Origin: Atopsyche davidsoni
Lineage: Eukaryota; Arthropoda; Insecta; Trichoptera; Hydrobiosidae
Direction: 5' to 3'
NCBI GenBank assembly: GCA_022113835.1
Contig: JAILWY010000026.1
Coordinates: 3,864,001 to 3,928,000 of the forward strand
DNA length: 64,000 bases
Below the pieces are notes generated by a model. It was not told the DNA's origin. It was given only the letters and a program-made list of their open reading frames with translations, and searched no databases. The translations under genes were made by a program, and so were the position numbers. Positions 9,580 through 21,631 of the stretch are shown here, piece after piece (the stretch's first letter is position 1; every line of letters begins with the position of its first letter).

Positions 9580-9986
9580 ATGTCTTGAAATACCTTTTCC
9601 AACCAAGAGACATGCCGAGATAGCCTTTGATGTAATGAGAGTTGATGCCGAACCCAAAAGAAGTAAAGTCACCAAAGATTTGGATGTGCAAGATAACATA
9701 TTAAAAGTGTAAGTCTATCACTATCTATAAATATAACGATAACTGTTTTAATAATCATGATCTGATATTGCTTAGCATTTAATAAATTAGTCAACAAAAA
9801 ATGTATGAAACGTAATTCATATTACAGTTTTAACGAAATACAATTAAAATTTTCAGAAACTTTCATGGATCAGAAGTGAAGAATCTGAGAGTGGGAGTAA
9901 GTTCCTTCTTTGAGCATATTCTTCTCTGCACAGAGACTATGGAGAGCATGGGACCACCGATGAGTGAGCAGTACGCTCATTATTAA
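9580..9986 (+). CDS. KEOPS complex subunit Pcc1/LAGE3-like (5' end unresolved)
   Basis: Two exons are recognised: 9580-9708, with donor GTAAGT, and 9857-9986, with acceptor TTTTCAG. Together they encode about 85 residues beginning CLEIPFPTKRHAEIAFDVMR, then VDAEPKR, NILKVNFHG, LRVGVSSFFEHI and ending ETMESMGPPMSEQYAHY. This is the complete Pcc1/LAGE3 fold pattern (IPFP...AEIA...L..D.EP, L.V, LR.S...F....L...TM..FGPP). Pcc1 is the dimerisation subunit of KEOPS, which makes the t6A modification on ANN-decoding tRNAs. The intron phase at 9580 requires an upstream exon supplying the start codon, which I could not fix. The stop codon lies only 22 bases before the PIG-P start codon on the same strand, with no room for a promoter, which suggests one dicistronic transcript. 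Confidence 0.85.
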
Positions 9987-10008
9987 GCAATACCGCTACA
10001 GCTTTATC

Positions 10009-10473
10009 ATGCCAGAACACACTCCTGCTCCCACTCCAGCGCGCTCCATATATGGTTTTGTGCTATTTCTATCCTTCCGAACATTATTTGTGGTTTACCT
10101 GTGTTGGGCATTGATACCTGATGAATGGTTAAATGCTATGAACATCTATTATTATCCACAGAAGTATTGGGCAGTTGCAGTACCTATACAATTACTGGTC
10201 GCTTTAACTCTATTTGCATTTTTTATTTATCCTGGACTCAACCTCGCAATGACGCCTAATGTTAATGATATGAGAACTATTACAGATAATTTTGCATTAA
10301 AAAGAAAGTTTTATTCAGAAGAATCTGAAGGTACCGAGTGTGATTGTATTAATAAAAATAATTGCTACTTAACAAGTGGTGTCGCCAGACCTGAGCTGAG
10401 GATGGAGTCAAGGATACCGCATGCTGAAGATTTAGATATGAAGGATGTGTGTAGAATACTATATTCTAAGTAG
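10009..10473 (+). CDS. PIGP: PIG-P, GPI-GlcNAc transferase subunit P
   Basis: A single open exon of 154 codons from the ATG at 10009. It encodes ARSIYGFVLFLSFRTLFVVY, a lumenal stretch with ALIPDEWL, YYPQKYWAVAVP, a second hydrophobic helix, then LNLAMTPNVNDMRTITDNFA. These are the hallmark blocks of PIG-P: two membrane helices around residues 12-34 and 58-82 with the conserved YYPQKYWA loop between. PIG-P belongs to the ER complex that transfers GlcNAc to phosphatidylinositol, the first step of GPI-anchor synthesis. The tail is typical in length. The reading frame is open upstream into the Pcc1 coding exon, but the ATG at 10009 gives the family's usual short N-terminus. An ATTAAA at 10506 is a likely polyadenylation signal. 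Confidence 0.95.
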   Translation: MPEHTPAPTPARSIYGFVLFLSFRTLFVVYLCWALIPDEWLNAMNIYYYPQKYWAVAVPIQLLVALTLFAFFIYPGLNLAMTPNVNDMRTITDNFALKRKFYSEESEGTECDCINKNNCYLTSGVARPELRMESRIPHAEDLDMKDVCRILYSK

Positions 10474-10519
10474 TTGTATTCATTGTATTTTACAATATTA
10501 TGATTATTAAAGTAAATAT

Positions 10520-11466
10520 ATTTTGTATTACCTAATTTGTTTATCTTTAAATAGGCTATATGCGCTCAAGGCGTTCAGAGCATGAAAGATACATCCGCAC
10601 TACCCAATAAAACCGCAAAGAAGTCCTGATCTATAGTGCATTTTTAGCTTTTTCGCTATCTTCAAAATATACATAGTACAGTGTAAAATTATAATTTATC
10701 AGACTATGGTGAAGGCATGATGACATATGCATTGTAAGTTTGTTTTGTGTTTACACCACATTTACAGTGATGTTGAATGGTGGCGATGCAATTTATACAT
10801 GGTGTGCGATCAGTCTTGTATAAATGTATTTTCCGTTTGTAGTTTTAATAGCAAGTATATATTTTGCGTCATCCATCCCAAGTAACACCTCAAGCTAATA
10901 GACAATTAAAACAAATATCATTTTATATACCACAGGGTGCAAGTGTTCCACGCATACCACAGAACGTGCATATACGCTCATTTATTAAATTAAATAATAC
11001 AAGTTTGAATCATGTTTTATAGTGAAAGTTCTTAAGCCATTATTTTATCACACTGCATCTTTGGTTTAAAACAAGGCTAGGTGCCCACCAGGCAAATGTA
11101 TCAATGGATGGGGAAATGTCAGGTTAATTTGATTTGAGTTTATAATTATTGTAGTTTTAAATAATTTGGTAGTTTGATAAATAGAAACTTTCCAAGACTG
11201 CCAATATATATGAAAATAAGCAAAATTTGAGATATCATGGTATCAAAGTTTTAATTAGCTATTCTCCTATTATATGTAGGATGTAATAACCAGTATAATT
11301 TTTCTTTCATATTTTTTCAAAGGCAATCAACCTGTTTTGCTACTATAATTACCTAGTGAGCCCCTTAAAACTTTTTTCACATTATTTATTAAATAATATT
11401 GTAAAACATTGTCTGAGGGGGAATAAACTCTTAAATGCAAGGGATTAAGAACAATAATAATTATTT
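10520..11466. other. Spacer between convergent PIG-P and SF3B1
   Basis: No gene is recognised. On the SF3B1 side a minus-strand AATAAA (TTTATT at 11385-11390) lies about 80 bases beyond the stop codon and is a good polyadenylation signal. Confidence 0.5.
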
Positions 11467-14400
11467 CTAGAGGGTGTAGTCCAACTCATATCTGGAAAAG
11501 TGGTTGTTTGGGTCGTTCTGTATGCGAGGGTAGCCTGCCACGAGAGCATCTTGTCCACCGATATACAAAGTGTTATAAATTTTCCAATATACATCTCTAA
11601 CTTTTCTTGCGGGATGAAAGAGACCCTGAAAAACAAATTATTTATTAGATATTTCAACGTAAATATGAATTATTTGATTTTTTAAATTCAGTAAAATTCA
11701 CCTGTAATGCGTATTGCAAAATTTTAATAGGACCGAGGGCAACACGTAATCCTTCTATCGCATCCATGAAGGCTTGTACAAGGTGAGGGGAAGTCTCGAA
11801 GATGTTAGGCCAAACATGATTGAGAAGGTGAACAAGAGCATCTTCACAACCAAAGCCATAAACACCAAGAGCCATGTGCTTGATTGCAGCACACGCAGTC
11901 TGTCGGTGTACCAGATCTCTGAAAAAAAAAAAACAGTAATATGCATGTAAATATATAATCTACACCAACTGCATAGGATTGAGGTTAAACACGCCCAAAT
12001 TTCTAATTGTATTTTGAAAGAATAAAATAAAAATTCATTGAGATGACATCAAGGCCACATCTACAAAAGGGAAAGTTATTAAAAATAAACGGGCGTCTAG
12101 AGAGATCCAAATATCTAAATAAAAAAAAATCAGAAACAATTATACTACAGTTTAGTTAGTCTTCATACTTTCAGCTAGATTATATCATGAAACTGAGAAT
12201 ATTCAAATAATTTTTATTAAAAGCTACAGAAACAAATTTATAAATTAAATACAAATTAATACATTAATATTTTCACAAAAAAGTCTTCAAAAACAGCCCC
12301 ATGGCTTCCCCATCAAACTATGGCTTAATATCTAAAAAAAAAAAGTGAGTCCAGTAAGACTCTAGTAATGATTTCTAAAATTGTGCGAAAATGCTCGATC
12401 ATTTAGAATGAAATTTATTTTTGATATTTTTAAGGCATACTAATAAATGAAAGAAAATGTTTTTACAAACCTGTCCATGAGGGCATCTTCTAGCAGTGGA
12501 CTAACAGCGTAAATGTAATCTTTCCCCATTTCACCGATGTATTCAAAGAGGAAGGAGAGGGATTTTAAAACACCATTTTGAACATTAAGTTCAGGAACTC
12601 TGTACTCGTTCATGAGGGCTGGTAATACTGTGAATGGTGAACACGTCTCAGCTACGATAGCAATAGCTACTGTTGTACAAACTCTGAAAGCAACATTCTC
12701 ATATTATTTCCAATAGCAATCTATTGATAGATTATTTAAAGCAGAGAGTGATTGTTACCTGTTCTGTCTTTCCTGGACTTTCAGGTTATTAAGTAGAGTA
12801 GCCAGGACATCGTGCGGCCCGATGGCCTTAGCGATGTAGCCAAATGTATTGACAGTGGCTCGACGAATGGCTTTTTTATGAGCTTTTAATAACTCCAAAA
12901 GTTCGAAACAAATTCGCATCCATTCACGGGCTGAAACATACTCTGGACCTCTATCGGCAATGCGACCCACGAGATCTATACAGTTTTCTTGTACTTTTTC
13001 ATGCCTACAAAAAATTATTATTTGATATTATATGATTAAGCATATTTTTTCACACATTGAAAACGATTAAAGAAAACTCTCAGAAAATATCATCGTGACT
13101 TGTGAGGGATTCGAACCCTCACAAGTCACGATGATATTTTCTGAGAGTTTTCTTTAATCGTTTTCAATGTGTGAAAAAATATGCTTAATCATATAAATAT
13201 ACTAATACCTGCATGGGTAAATAAATACGCATCCTGATTAACATTAATCTAAATTAATATATTTGATATTATATTTTGCTTACCATAAAATCACTAAAAT
13301 AGGGTAATTAAATAATACTGCCATGTACAAGAAAACACCTCTTTCAAAAAAAAAAGAATTATAAGCCATACCTATTTTTCAAAATCGGTGTGAGCCGAGG
13401 TAACAGGTCTTTAATAGGGGGAGTCATTTTTGTCATTCCGATAACATTTACAATAGCTTTTAGGGCGCCGAGGATGGAACCCAATACCTCAGGATATTCT
13501 TCTCCGAGATACTCATAAAGAACCACTCCCAGATGTCCCATGAGTTTTTCCTATAATAAACAATAATCATTTATTAAAAAAAAAAAACAATGTGTATAGG
13601 GAACCAAGTTTTGAGATGGGAAAAATTGTTAACCTCTTGGCAAGTCTTCATGACAACTGCAATACGAGCGATGAGGTCTGCAGCTTGCTGTCTGACTTTA
13701 GCAGATTTATTGTTGAGACGCCACAGAATAGTACCGCAGATCTGCGGCAGGTACGGCTTCACCCGCTTGCCTAGTTGATTTACTATCGTTCCAAAGCCAC
13801 TCAACATTACAACATCCTATAAACATTAAAAAAAAAAATGAGTACAAATTTCAAAGCAGAATGAATATTTTAATATTGAAGGGAAACATCATTTACCTCT
13901 GTTGTCTGTTCTTGAAAGGCGTACAGAATACCGTCAATAAGTTGCTCTTCAAGTCTCGAATCAATATCGGCAGCTCCTAAATTTCCCATAATTTTTTCTA
14001 TGGATTCCATCACCATTTTTCTGTACTGCTCATTTTCATCTTTCAAATCATCCACAACTCTATTGATTATTTCAGATGCACCAACCTTAACAAAGAACGA
14101 GAGTTTATATAATAAATAAAGCCACAAACTAAATATTTATACATTTAAAAATAGGTGAGATGTTTTTTGTTACCTTATTGGCTATTTCAACTGTGGTATC
14201 AACCAGTTGCCGGTAGTTCCGTCGATCGAGAGCCATCCTGTGATTCCAGAAGTGCTTGAAGAAGTGTGGTAAGATTTCATCCATGATGTACTGCGACTCA
14301 ACACCATCTGTCGCACAGCACTGCTTTACTACCTAAAATTCAATACAATGAAGTTATACTTTCTATTATAGGTAACTTGATATCTATAATAATATGAAAG

Positions 14401-17400
14401 TGGCTATAATGATAAGTACCTTTAAAACAATCTTTTTCATTTCCTCGTCAGGCGATTGAAACTCTCTAATAAGGATAAGCATCACTTCCCTGGTGTAGTA
14501 GTTAGCGTACTCGGCATCCATTAAAGGGATGAGATTGCCGATGGCTTTTAGGAAAGCAGCCAACCCCTTACCCCTATGAGTGCGAATGCCCTTCCACAGA
14601 GGTTTAAGGACAGAATCGAAAGACTCAATACCGTATGGAGTTGCAGCTTCAGCCAACGCAGCACCTGCGAGAGCCGTAATCGTTCTGACTTTCTGTTGCT
14701 CATCAACCAAACCTAAGCAAAAAAGTGAAGAAAAAAAAATTAGACAATTTATGCTTCTCATTACCATACACAAATAATTATTTGGCAATGTCAAATCTAA
14801 CCATGTTCAATAATCTCCACTAAGCTCTTAAGATGAGGAAGAATAGCACATCCCATGAGGATAGCGATCTGCTGTACAATCTTTATTCCGGTGTGCCGAG
14901 CTTGCCAGGACTTCTTGGACCGGCACACGGCCTTCAAAAAAGGTAAGAGGGAAGGAATACCTGTCAGAAGAGAGAAATATATTATTAAAAAGAAGGATTC
15001 ACATAAATAATGGGGGATGTGATAAGAACATTGCTAACCCAAAGCAGATGCCACAACAGCGAAGGCTCGAGCAGTGGTATTACGAACATATTCATCGATG
15101 TTATCAATGTCTGGTCTCATGGTGGAAATCATGGTAGCCAAGCCAGCAGCCTTGGACAAGTTACTGATGATTTCTCGGCCTTCCACACGAGCATGATAGT
15201 CTTCATCAATCAGCAAAGGCTCAATAACCACAAGAATCTACAAAATAAGTCATAAGCAATTTGTCAATTTATATCATGAGTAATAAAAATTAATGTTGAA
15301 AAAAAATGGGAACAATATTATACCTTGTGTACATAAGGGCGGACTAAATCATCCAGCTTGTAGAGAATACGATCGATGACCTTAACAAGCAGATGTCTCT
15401 CTTGGTCCTCGAGGGTGGGGCTCATGAGCAGTGGTAAAATTTGGTTGAAGAGAGGCCCAGCCCCGAGTTCGCGGGCTTTGTCCGTGATCTGGCGGAGTGC
15501 CGCTTTGCACATAGGAGGAGTGCCGTTCTGAAAACGCATATTTTGATTGAGCATTGTTATTTCTTTTCTGTGATCATAGTTCATAACTGTTCTACGATAT
15601 GGCCAGTGAACTCTTCTTGAGGGTGTGCTATAGAAACTATACCTAATATTACATTTCCACCTAGGTAATTGGTGCTTAAATAAGAATACTAAATGTAATC
15701 ATAGCCATAAGACAATTCAGTCAAACAAAAAGAGGTACTTTAATAAGATCTTGTCATTAAAAATTACCTTTATCTTGAGCAAGAGTTTCATAATTTTGCG
15801 TTCCTTTTGCTCTTCAGGAGGCAGGGTATCCTCGTCTACATCAGCCAACAGTTTATCAAAATATTGTGCATCTTCTGGCTTCATGAAGGGAAGGTTGGCC
15901 TGACGGGGCTGCGGGTCTAACAGACGGCCTGCAGCTCCTATCTCCTCTTGCTGCATGAAAAATCCCACAGGTGTATTGGCACCTGCTCCAGGTGTAGGCG
16001 TAGCAGTAAGCTTGCGTGCCGGTGTGCGGATAGGGATGTAACCTGCAAATAACTACATTCATAATCTGTACGGAATAAGTGGTCAAGTGTACATATGAAA
16101 GTGTCAACAATACATACCTGCAGGTGGAGGCAACAATTTGTAACCAGCTGGGAACATGCCCTCGAGTTCATCATCGCTGTACGGTCGGTTACGCTCGTCA
16201 ATCTCCTTTTCCCATCGATACGCTTGCAACTGCTCAGGAGTCATAGCTGCTAAGTGACCCGGGGTTGGTGTTGCCATGCCCATAGCCTTAATACCCACTG
16301 GAGTCGACTAAAAACAAAAATAATGAACTAATATTGTATGCAAACTACTGTTAAAAATTGTTTGATTATGGATGTCAAATCACTTACCCCTCCAGGAGTG
16401 AAGATGGGAGTATGGTGTGGGGTAGGAGTGGCATGGGAAGGTGTGTGGGCAGGAGTGGCATGCGTTGGTGTGTGGGAAGGCGTGCGAGATGGTGTAGCAG
16501 AAGGTGTGGAGGGTGCCGCAGAGGGCGTCTCATCCCAACGTGACCGGCGCTTAGAGGCACCAGGCGTGGGAGTCTCTTGGATGAGGTCCCCACCGCGATC
16601 AGTACGTGGTGTTTCTGCCCACCCACTGTTGTGCCCCGGAGTCTCTGTATTTTGAAAAAACAACAGAATATATAGTAGAGTAGTTCATTTAATGAGACAA
16701 GAAAAATATTTTAATGCCGGGTAAGGATACCTCTCTCGGTCTTGGGCGTTTCATCCCAGCGATTACGGCGACTAGCAGGCTGAGGTGTGTGTGCAGGTGT
16801 GTGGGGGGCTGCATGTGCGGGCGTGGCATCCCAGGCACGTGTAGAATGTCCAGGCGTGGCACCAGGTGTCTCTCCACCTGTTTTGTGTCCTGGTGTTTCA
16901 TCCCAGCGCTGGTCAGCAGGTGTGCGCTGTAATGAAAAAAAGGTCACTTGTTCTGCTATATTATTGAGAGATAACATTTGAACATTCTCTCTGAAAACTT
17001 GTAAAAACTAATTTTAGAATAAATTACAAGGCATCTGCTTGACTATTGGCTCTAAGAGATTATCCAGCAATTTTTATGCTTGTTGTGTTTTGTTGACTAT
17101 CTTTATAAAGTGCTGCTGTCATACCAATTATCATAATGCATCCCAATACAATCTGTTCCATAAAATAAATGTGCCATAAACATTATTTAATTATATTAGC
17201 AACGATTAGGGTGATTATAAGAGATTATGAATAGTTGGTAGTAATAGGAAACCAATTACATCTGCATTCTCCCAGGTTGGAGTGGATGGGGCAGCCTTCT
17301 TGGCGGGTGCAGACTCTCCAAGGGTTTGATCCCAACGCCCACGCTTTTTGGCTGTGGCCCCACCTGCCTTGGCTTCTCCGTTGCTAGATTGTACAGGTCG

Positions 17401-19357
17401 TAGAGTTCCATCCTTAGCCTTTTCTGCTATCTTCTTTCTCAACTATAAAACATAAAAAGTTAGTTAGAGGACAATCTGGCCACTTTTAGTGTAAATAACA
17501 ATAGCAAACAACAAATGGTCACCTCGGTCTCTTCTCCTTTGAGGAGCTGCTCCTTCATGATCTCAGTGTAGGTACGGGAGCCAACATCAGGGGTCTTGCC
17601 ACCTGAAACGGTCAATCCCCATTAAGATTTTAAAAAATACAGATTTTTTCAGCATTTTGGTTTTACAGAATTTTCTTTAAGATAGAAAATGAACTGTACA
17701 TTTTATGCAATGAAAGTATATGAATGTAGAAATAAACATAAGGCCGTTGTTGCTAACTATTCAAGTGACTAAGTGCCGTACGAGACACAGTCATCAAGTA
17801 ACTAGCGACGGATAAGCTACAGGCCCACCAAGACACGCCAGAAGAGTTATGACTCGCCACCGGGCACTGTTCAGTTTTCTTGCTTGGCAATGGACATTAA
17901 AGTTGTCAAGTAACTGGGGACACCAGGCAGTTTATGTGAGGTACAAAAAGTGGGCAAGGCTGGCTGTATTCTTGTTGGTCCTGTGCCGTGGACATACGTA
18001 CATTAAGGGCGGGTCCATTCCTGTGTAGTGCGTATGCTCCTAAATACGCACGTAACAAGTCACAAGAGAAGAACCTAGAAAAAAGCTGGGGCAATTAATA
18101 ATTTTCTGTTCAGTTCACGCATACTTTCACACGGGAATAAGACTTAAGATAATGAACAATCTCTAATTTCTTCAATAAAAGAAATTTATGTGTCTGAAAC
18201 TCATAGAAATTGGAGACAGACGGGATCCTCGTGAGACATTACCGACATCGCCCGCACAGCCAGAGCCCTGGGGAGCCTCTCGGAGAGGAAAAAAATTGTT
18301 GACATTAGTAAAGCATGAAACAAAACTGACACCTTTAACACTACAGTATTGTTATTAAACAACAGGATTCAGTCGAGTCATTGCAGTACATTAGTTGTGC
18401 ATACTTGATAGCAACATTCAAGTGTTTAATTATTCCCTAACATCTTTCTCTCAACATACATTCTTGCATTCGTGTACCCCAACTTACATGTTTAAATATT
18501 TATGGATGCATTCCAAACCGTATTTAGAATTATCATATTACATATTCACGATAAATGAATACTTGACTTACTTAACATTAGACTTAAGAACTTTTTTTCT
18601 AAATACGGTCTGTAAAGCATTATACATTATAAGCTTAAAGATCATGTTGCGAGTAAAAAGTACTAACCTTGAGCAAACGGATCAGAACGCTCGGGGGATA
18701 TGATCATTCTGCGCCGCTTCTGTCTATATTCATCCTCTCGCTCTGCAATGGTTGGTCGACGTCGCTCAGCGAAAGGGTCGTAGTCCTTCTCACTCTGAAG
18801 CAAATACACAAATATAAAATTACTGCTCTTGCTGATTTCAAAACACAAATACCTGGTAAAAGACAATTATACAACATTTTAATAAAAAATAACTAGACTC
18901 ACTTGAGCGACATCGTTAAGAAGAGCAGCAGGAGCGGTGTAACCAGATCTCTTGTTCTGACTAAAGGGGACGGTGTCGTATTCTTCATCTTCCACTTCGT
19001 CATTAGCCGCGATAGAAGTAACGTAGCCTTCGTACTTGCCTCCAACGGCAGAGCCATCATAAATGTCTCTATCGAAGTATCCACTCTCCCCCAAACCGAC
19101 CCCTTTATCCGGATTCACATTTTCAATATCCTTTTTCTTGGTTTGTATATCCCGGATTTGAGCCTCAATATCTAAAAGTTAAAAATCGTTTTAAATTTAT
19201 TTTTTAAAAAAGCCAAACACAATTATTAGAGGCAAGTTATCTGTAGAAATCACAACTAAAATGGCCTCGTTATCTTATGAACTATAATGACAGTCCATAC
19301 ATTGAAAGCCAAAATATAAGCATATTTACCTTCATGTGTTCTTGGAATATTATCCAT
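11467..19357 (-). CDS. SF3B1: Splicing factor 3B subunit 1 (SF3B1 / Hsh155 orthologue)
   Basis: Complete minus-strand gene. Exons in order: 19330-19357, 18903-19171, 18668-18794, 17523-17602, 17260-17442, 16731-16926, 16388-16644, 16118-16307, 15768-16042, 15324-15527, 15039-15237, 14802-14960, 14420-14712, 14174-14332, 13897-14085, 13634-13816, 13372-13550, 12759-13004, 12471-12683, 11702-11918, 11467-11625. They total 4005 bases and 1334 residues, close to the human length. The N-terminal third is a TP-rich arm with repeated RWDETP motifs (U2AF-ligand-type Trp motifs that bind partners such as SPF45/PUF60) and long [15 protein letters not shown] repeats. The rest is the HEAT-repeat superhelix that forms the U2 snRNP SF3b scaffold and clamps the branch point with PHF5A. 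The region matching the human cancer hotspot has the normal Lys (DEQQKVRTI). The protein starts [15 protein letters not shown] and ends [10 protein letters not shown], as in orthologues. Confidence 0.97.
13029..13195. repeat. Perfect inverted repeat with a 7-base loop in an SF3B1 intron
   Basis: Left arm 13029-13108 and right arm 13116-13195 are exact reverse complements over 80 bases, separated by the loop ATTCGAA at 13109-13115. On the minus strand (the sense of SF3B1) the apex reads GAGGG TTCGAAT CCCTC, which has the size and sequence of a tRNA T-arm and contains a full B-box string GGTTCGAATCC. No tRNA acceptor, D or anticodon arm is present. It lies wholly inside the intron between exons 17 and 18. 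Confidence 0.95.
17620..18660. other. Largest SF3B1 intron, partly non-AT-rich
   Basis: This 1065-base intron (17603-18667) carries a less AT-rich patch at about 17750-18070 and another at 18210-18290. The string GTCAAGTAACT/ATCAAGTAACT occurs at about 17793 and 17898. I found no recognisable coding exon or snoRNA signature. Confidence 0.35.
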
Positions 19358-21631
19358 TATAATAATTTCACCTACAGCGGTGAACGTCAATAGTTATATT
19401 GCAAATATAACCTGATCGAGCAACGAAAAGCGCTCGACATCCGACCGTATCTCGACGATTTAGTTTGCCGACCAAAGACAAAAAACGACAACAGCCACAA
19501 ACAATCCAGGCATGGCTTGCGAAATTATAGTTAGAATAGTTAAGTTTTTCTATTCCGCCTGCATTATAATGCGTAAATTTGACTGTTGTAAATAAAACAT
19601 TTTATTTACCAAAAACTGTAACTAAGTTTAAATTTAATAAACCCTTGAATTATTCTAGTAAGCATGTACTATTAATTTTATTATAATCTTTTAAATGGAC
19701 AAGCCGAATAATGACGATATAAATAAATATTGGCCTAAAAAAAATATTTTCACTATTACTGCAAATTAAACTACATAGCTCAAATTATTCAGCCATTATT
19801 GATAATATTTTTGTGCGAAAACTATTTTGATCTATCAAAATACAGTTCATTTATTCTTATGTGCAAAAGCCTAGTTTATCAGATCAAGTATCTCTGTAAC
19901 GACTGATTTGCTAATTGTAAACTTTAATTAATTATATGATAAATTATTATATTCATATTATTATTAATTGTTTTGAATTCTTTTATTTTGTAAATCTTAA
20001 TTATTAATTAATAAAAAATATATATCAGCGATACTAAACTACAAAGGCACTTATTAATCAGTCAAATGATAACGTTAATTACAAAGAAAATATTAAATGC
20101 GACTAATTTGGCAAATTGAGAATCATAATTTATTTTAATAAGATTTACAGAAATCGAACGTTGGTGGTTTTGAATAAAAAAATATTAAAATAAAATTATA
20201 ATTTTTTTTAAATATGTACTTTAAGTGTAAAATAATACATTATTTAAAAATAAAAAGGTTTATTGTTTGTTATGTGTAGGTGGATATTTATAATTTATTG
20301 TCTTTAGTTTCAGCTTTTTAAATAGATTATACATGACATTTACGTCTTTCTTCCACTTTAAGCCATTTTAGACTTGAATGTCGGACGTCGTGTGGCGTGT
20401 TTTTTATTGGCCTGCGTGGAATTCAGCTAATTCATAAACAGTCGTATTTCTTTTAATATACGCATCAATCGTAAAACTGGAGCAAATACGCCAACCGACA
20501 TAGGCCCGATCTTCTTAATTACAGTACAGTAAGTTAGTTTTTCGTTTTTATTGAAGGTGAATGGACTCCACGTCAAATCGGTCTGCTGGAAAAGGTGACA
20601 CGTAGGCTGTTAGGTACTCATTCAAATTCGCTCGTAACTCTCAGGATATCACTAAAGTCAATAGTTTTTCTGCTTCTAGGAACTTTTTTACATAGTTTAA
20701 TTGAGGGACCGGTTAAGTTTTGGGAATTAGTTTCCATATGTTTTGATAAGCATATCCTATTAGTTCGTCGTACATTTTCCATACTGTGTACATTTGAAAT
20801 ATCCAATTCGTATAACTTTGGACACTTTTTATTTTATATTATTAATAATTATAACACAAATTATCATACCATACACAAATATGCCTGGTATTTGTTTCAT
20901 GTTTTTTAAGTATCAGATTTTTCGAATTAATATCCACATGTTCTCAACTATTTAATACAGTAGCATAATGGTCATAATACGATTTTTAATTTATTTTCTA
21001 ATTCATAAATTAGTAATTATTTTAAAAAGCCATAGTTTTAATGGTTATTTTTAATATACCCTTTTTAAAATTAATATTATGTTATAATTTATTTATTTTA
21101 AATTATACATGAGGCTTAAATAATAGTCATTATCAGTTCTGTGGCATTCTACATACAAGTTTTAGGTCGCTTAATCTGTAACATTATTTAACTTATCAGT
21201 TTAATAAATTGTGGGTATACATATAATTATCCATGATATGACATGTGCCCAGCAAAGTACTTTCCGTTGATGTGACAGATAAAAAGAATGCCCACTTATA
21301 TGATCTTAAAAGTTTTAATCATAAAACATCTTATTACCAAGAATTTAATCCATCTAGCTTTTGAAAATGATTGGGAATATATCATCAAATGAGATTAAGT
21401 TCTTATGAAATAGATCCTTATCTCTAGAAATATGAAATAACGTGTTTCCGCTCCTGTTTTATTAATTAAAGATGTAGTGGGTTGGCGTGTCACCCGTGCA
21501 ATGATGAATCCCCATAGCTTCACCTTAGAGTGGCTTAGACAATAAACCTTTAGTAATAATTAAGAATATGTTCATTCCTTGTCAGTGTACTGTAACGACT
21601 TGGCACGAACGAGGACAATCACTCAGTGAGG
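19358..21631. other. Divergent spacer between SF3B1 and vigilin
   Basis: The two genes point away from each other across about 2.3 kb. A strong donor-like string ACA|GTAAGT at about 20526-20534 in a less AT-rich patch (20340-20640) is a candidate 5' untranslated exon of vigilin. Minus-strand SF3B1 promoter sequence should lie just above 19360. No repeats with clear ends were seen. Confidence 0.35.

Noticed and set aside
13100..13125. tRNA gene suggested by the B-box string at the hairpin apex
   Set aside because: Only the T-arm-like tip exists; there is no acceptor stem, D arm or anticodon arm, and the flanks simply pair with each other.
16338..16655. Plus-strand frame of 105 codons opposite SF3B1
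   Set aside because: It is the antisense shadow of the TP-rich repeat exon of SF3B1.
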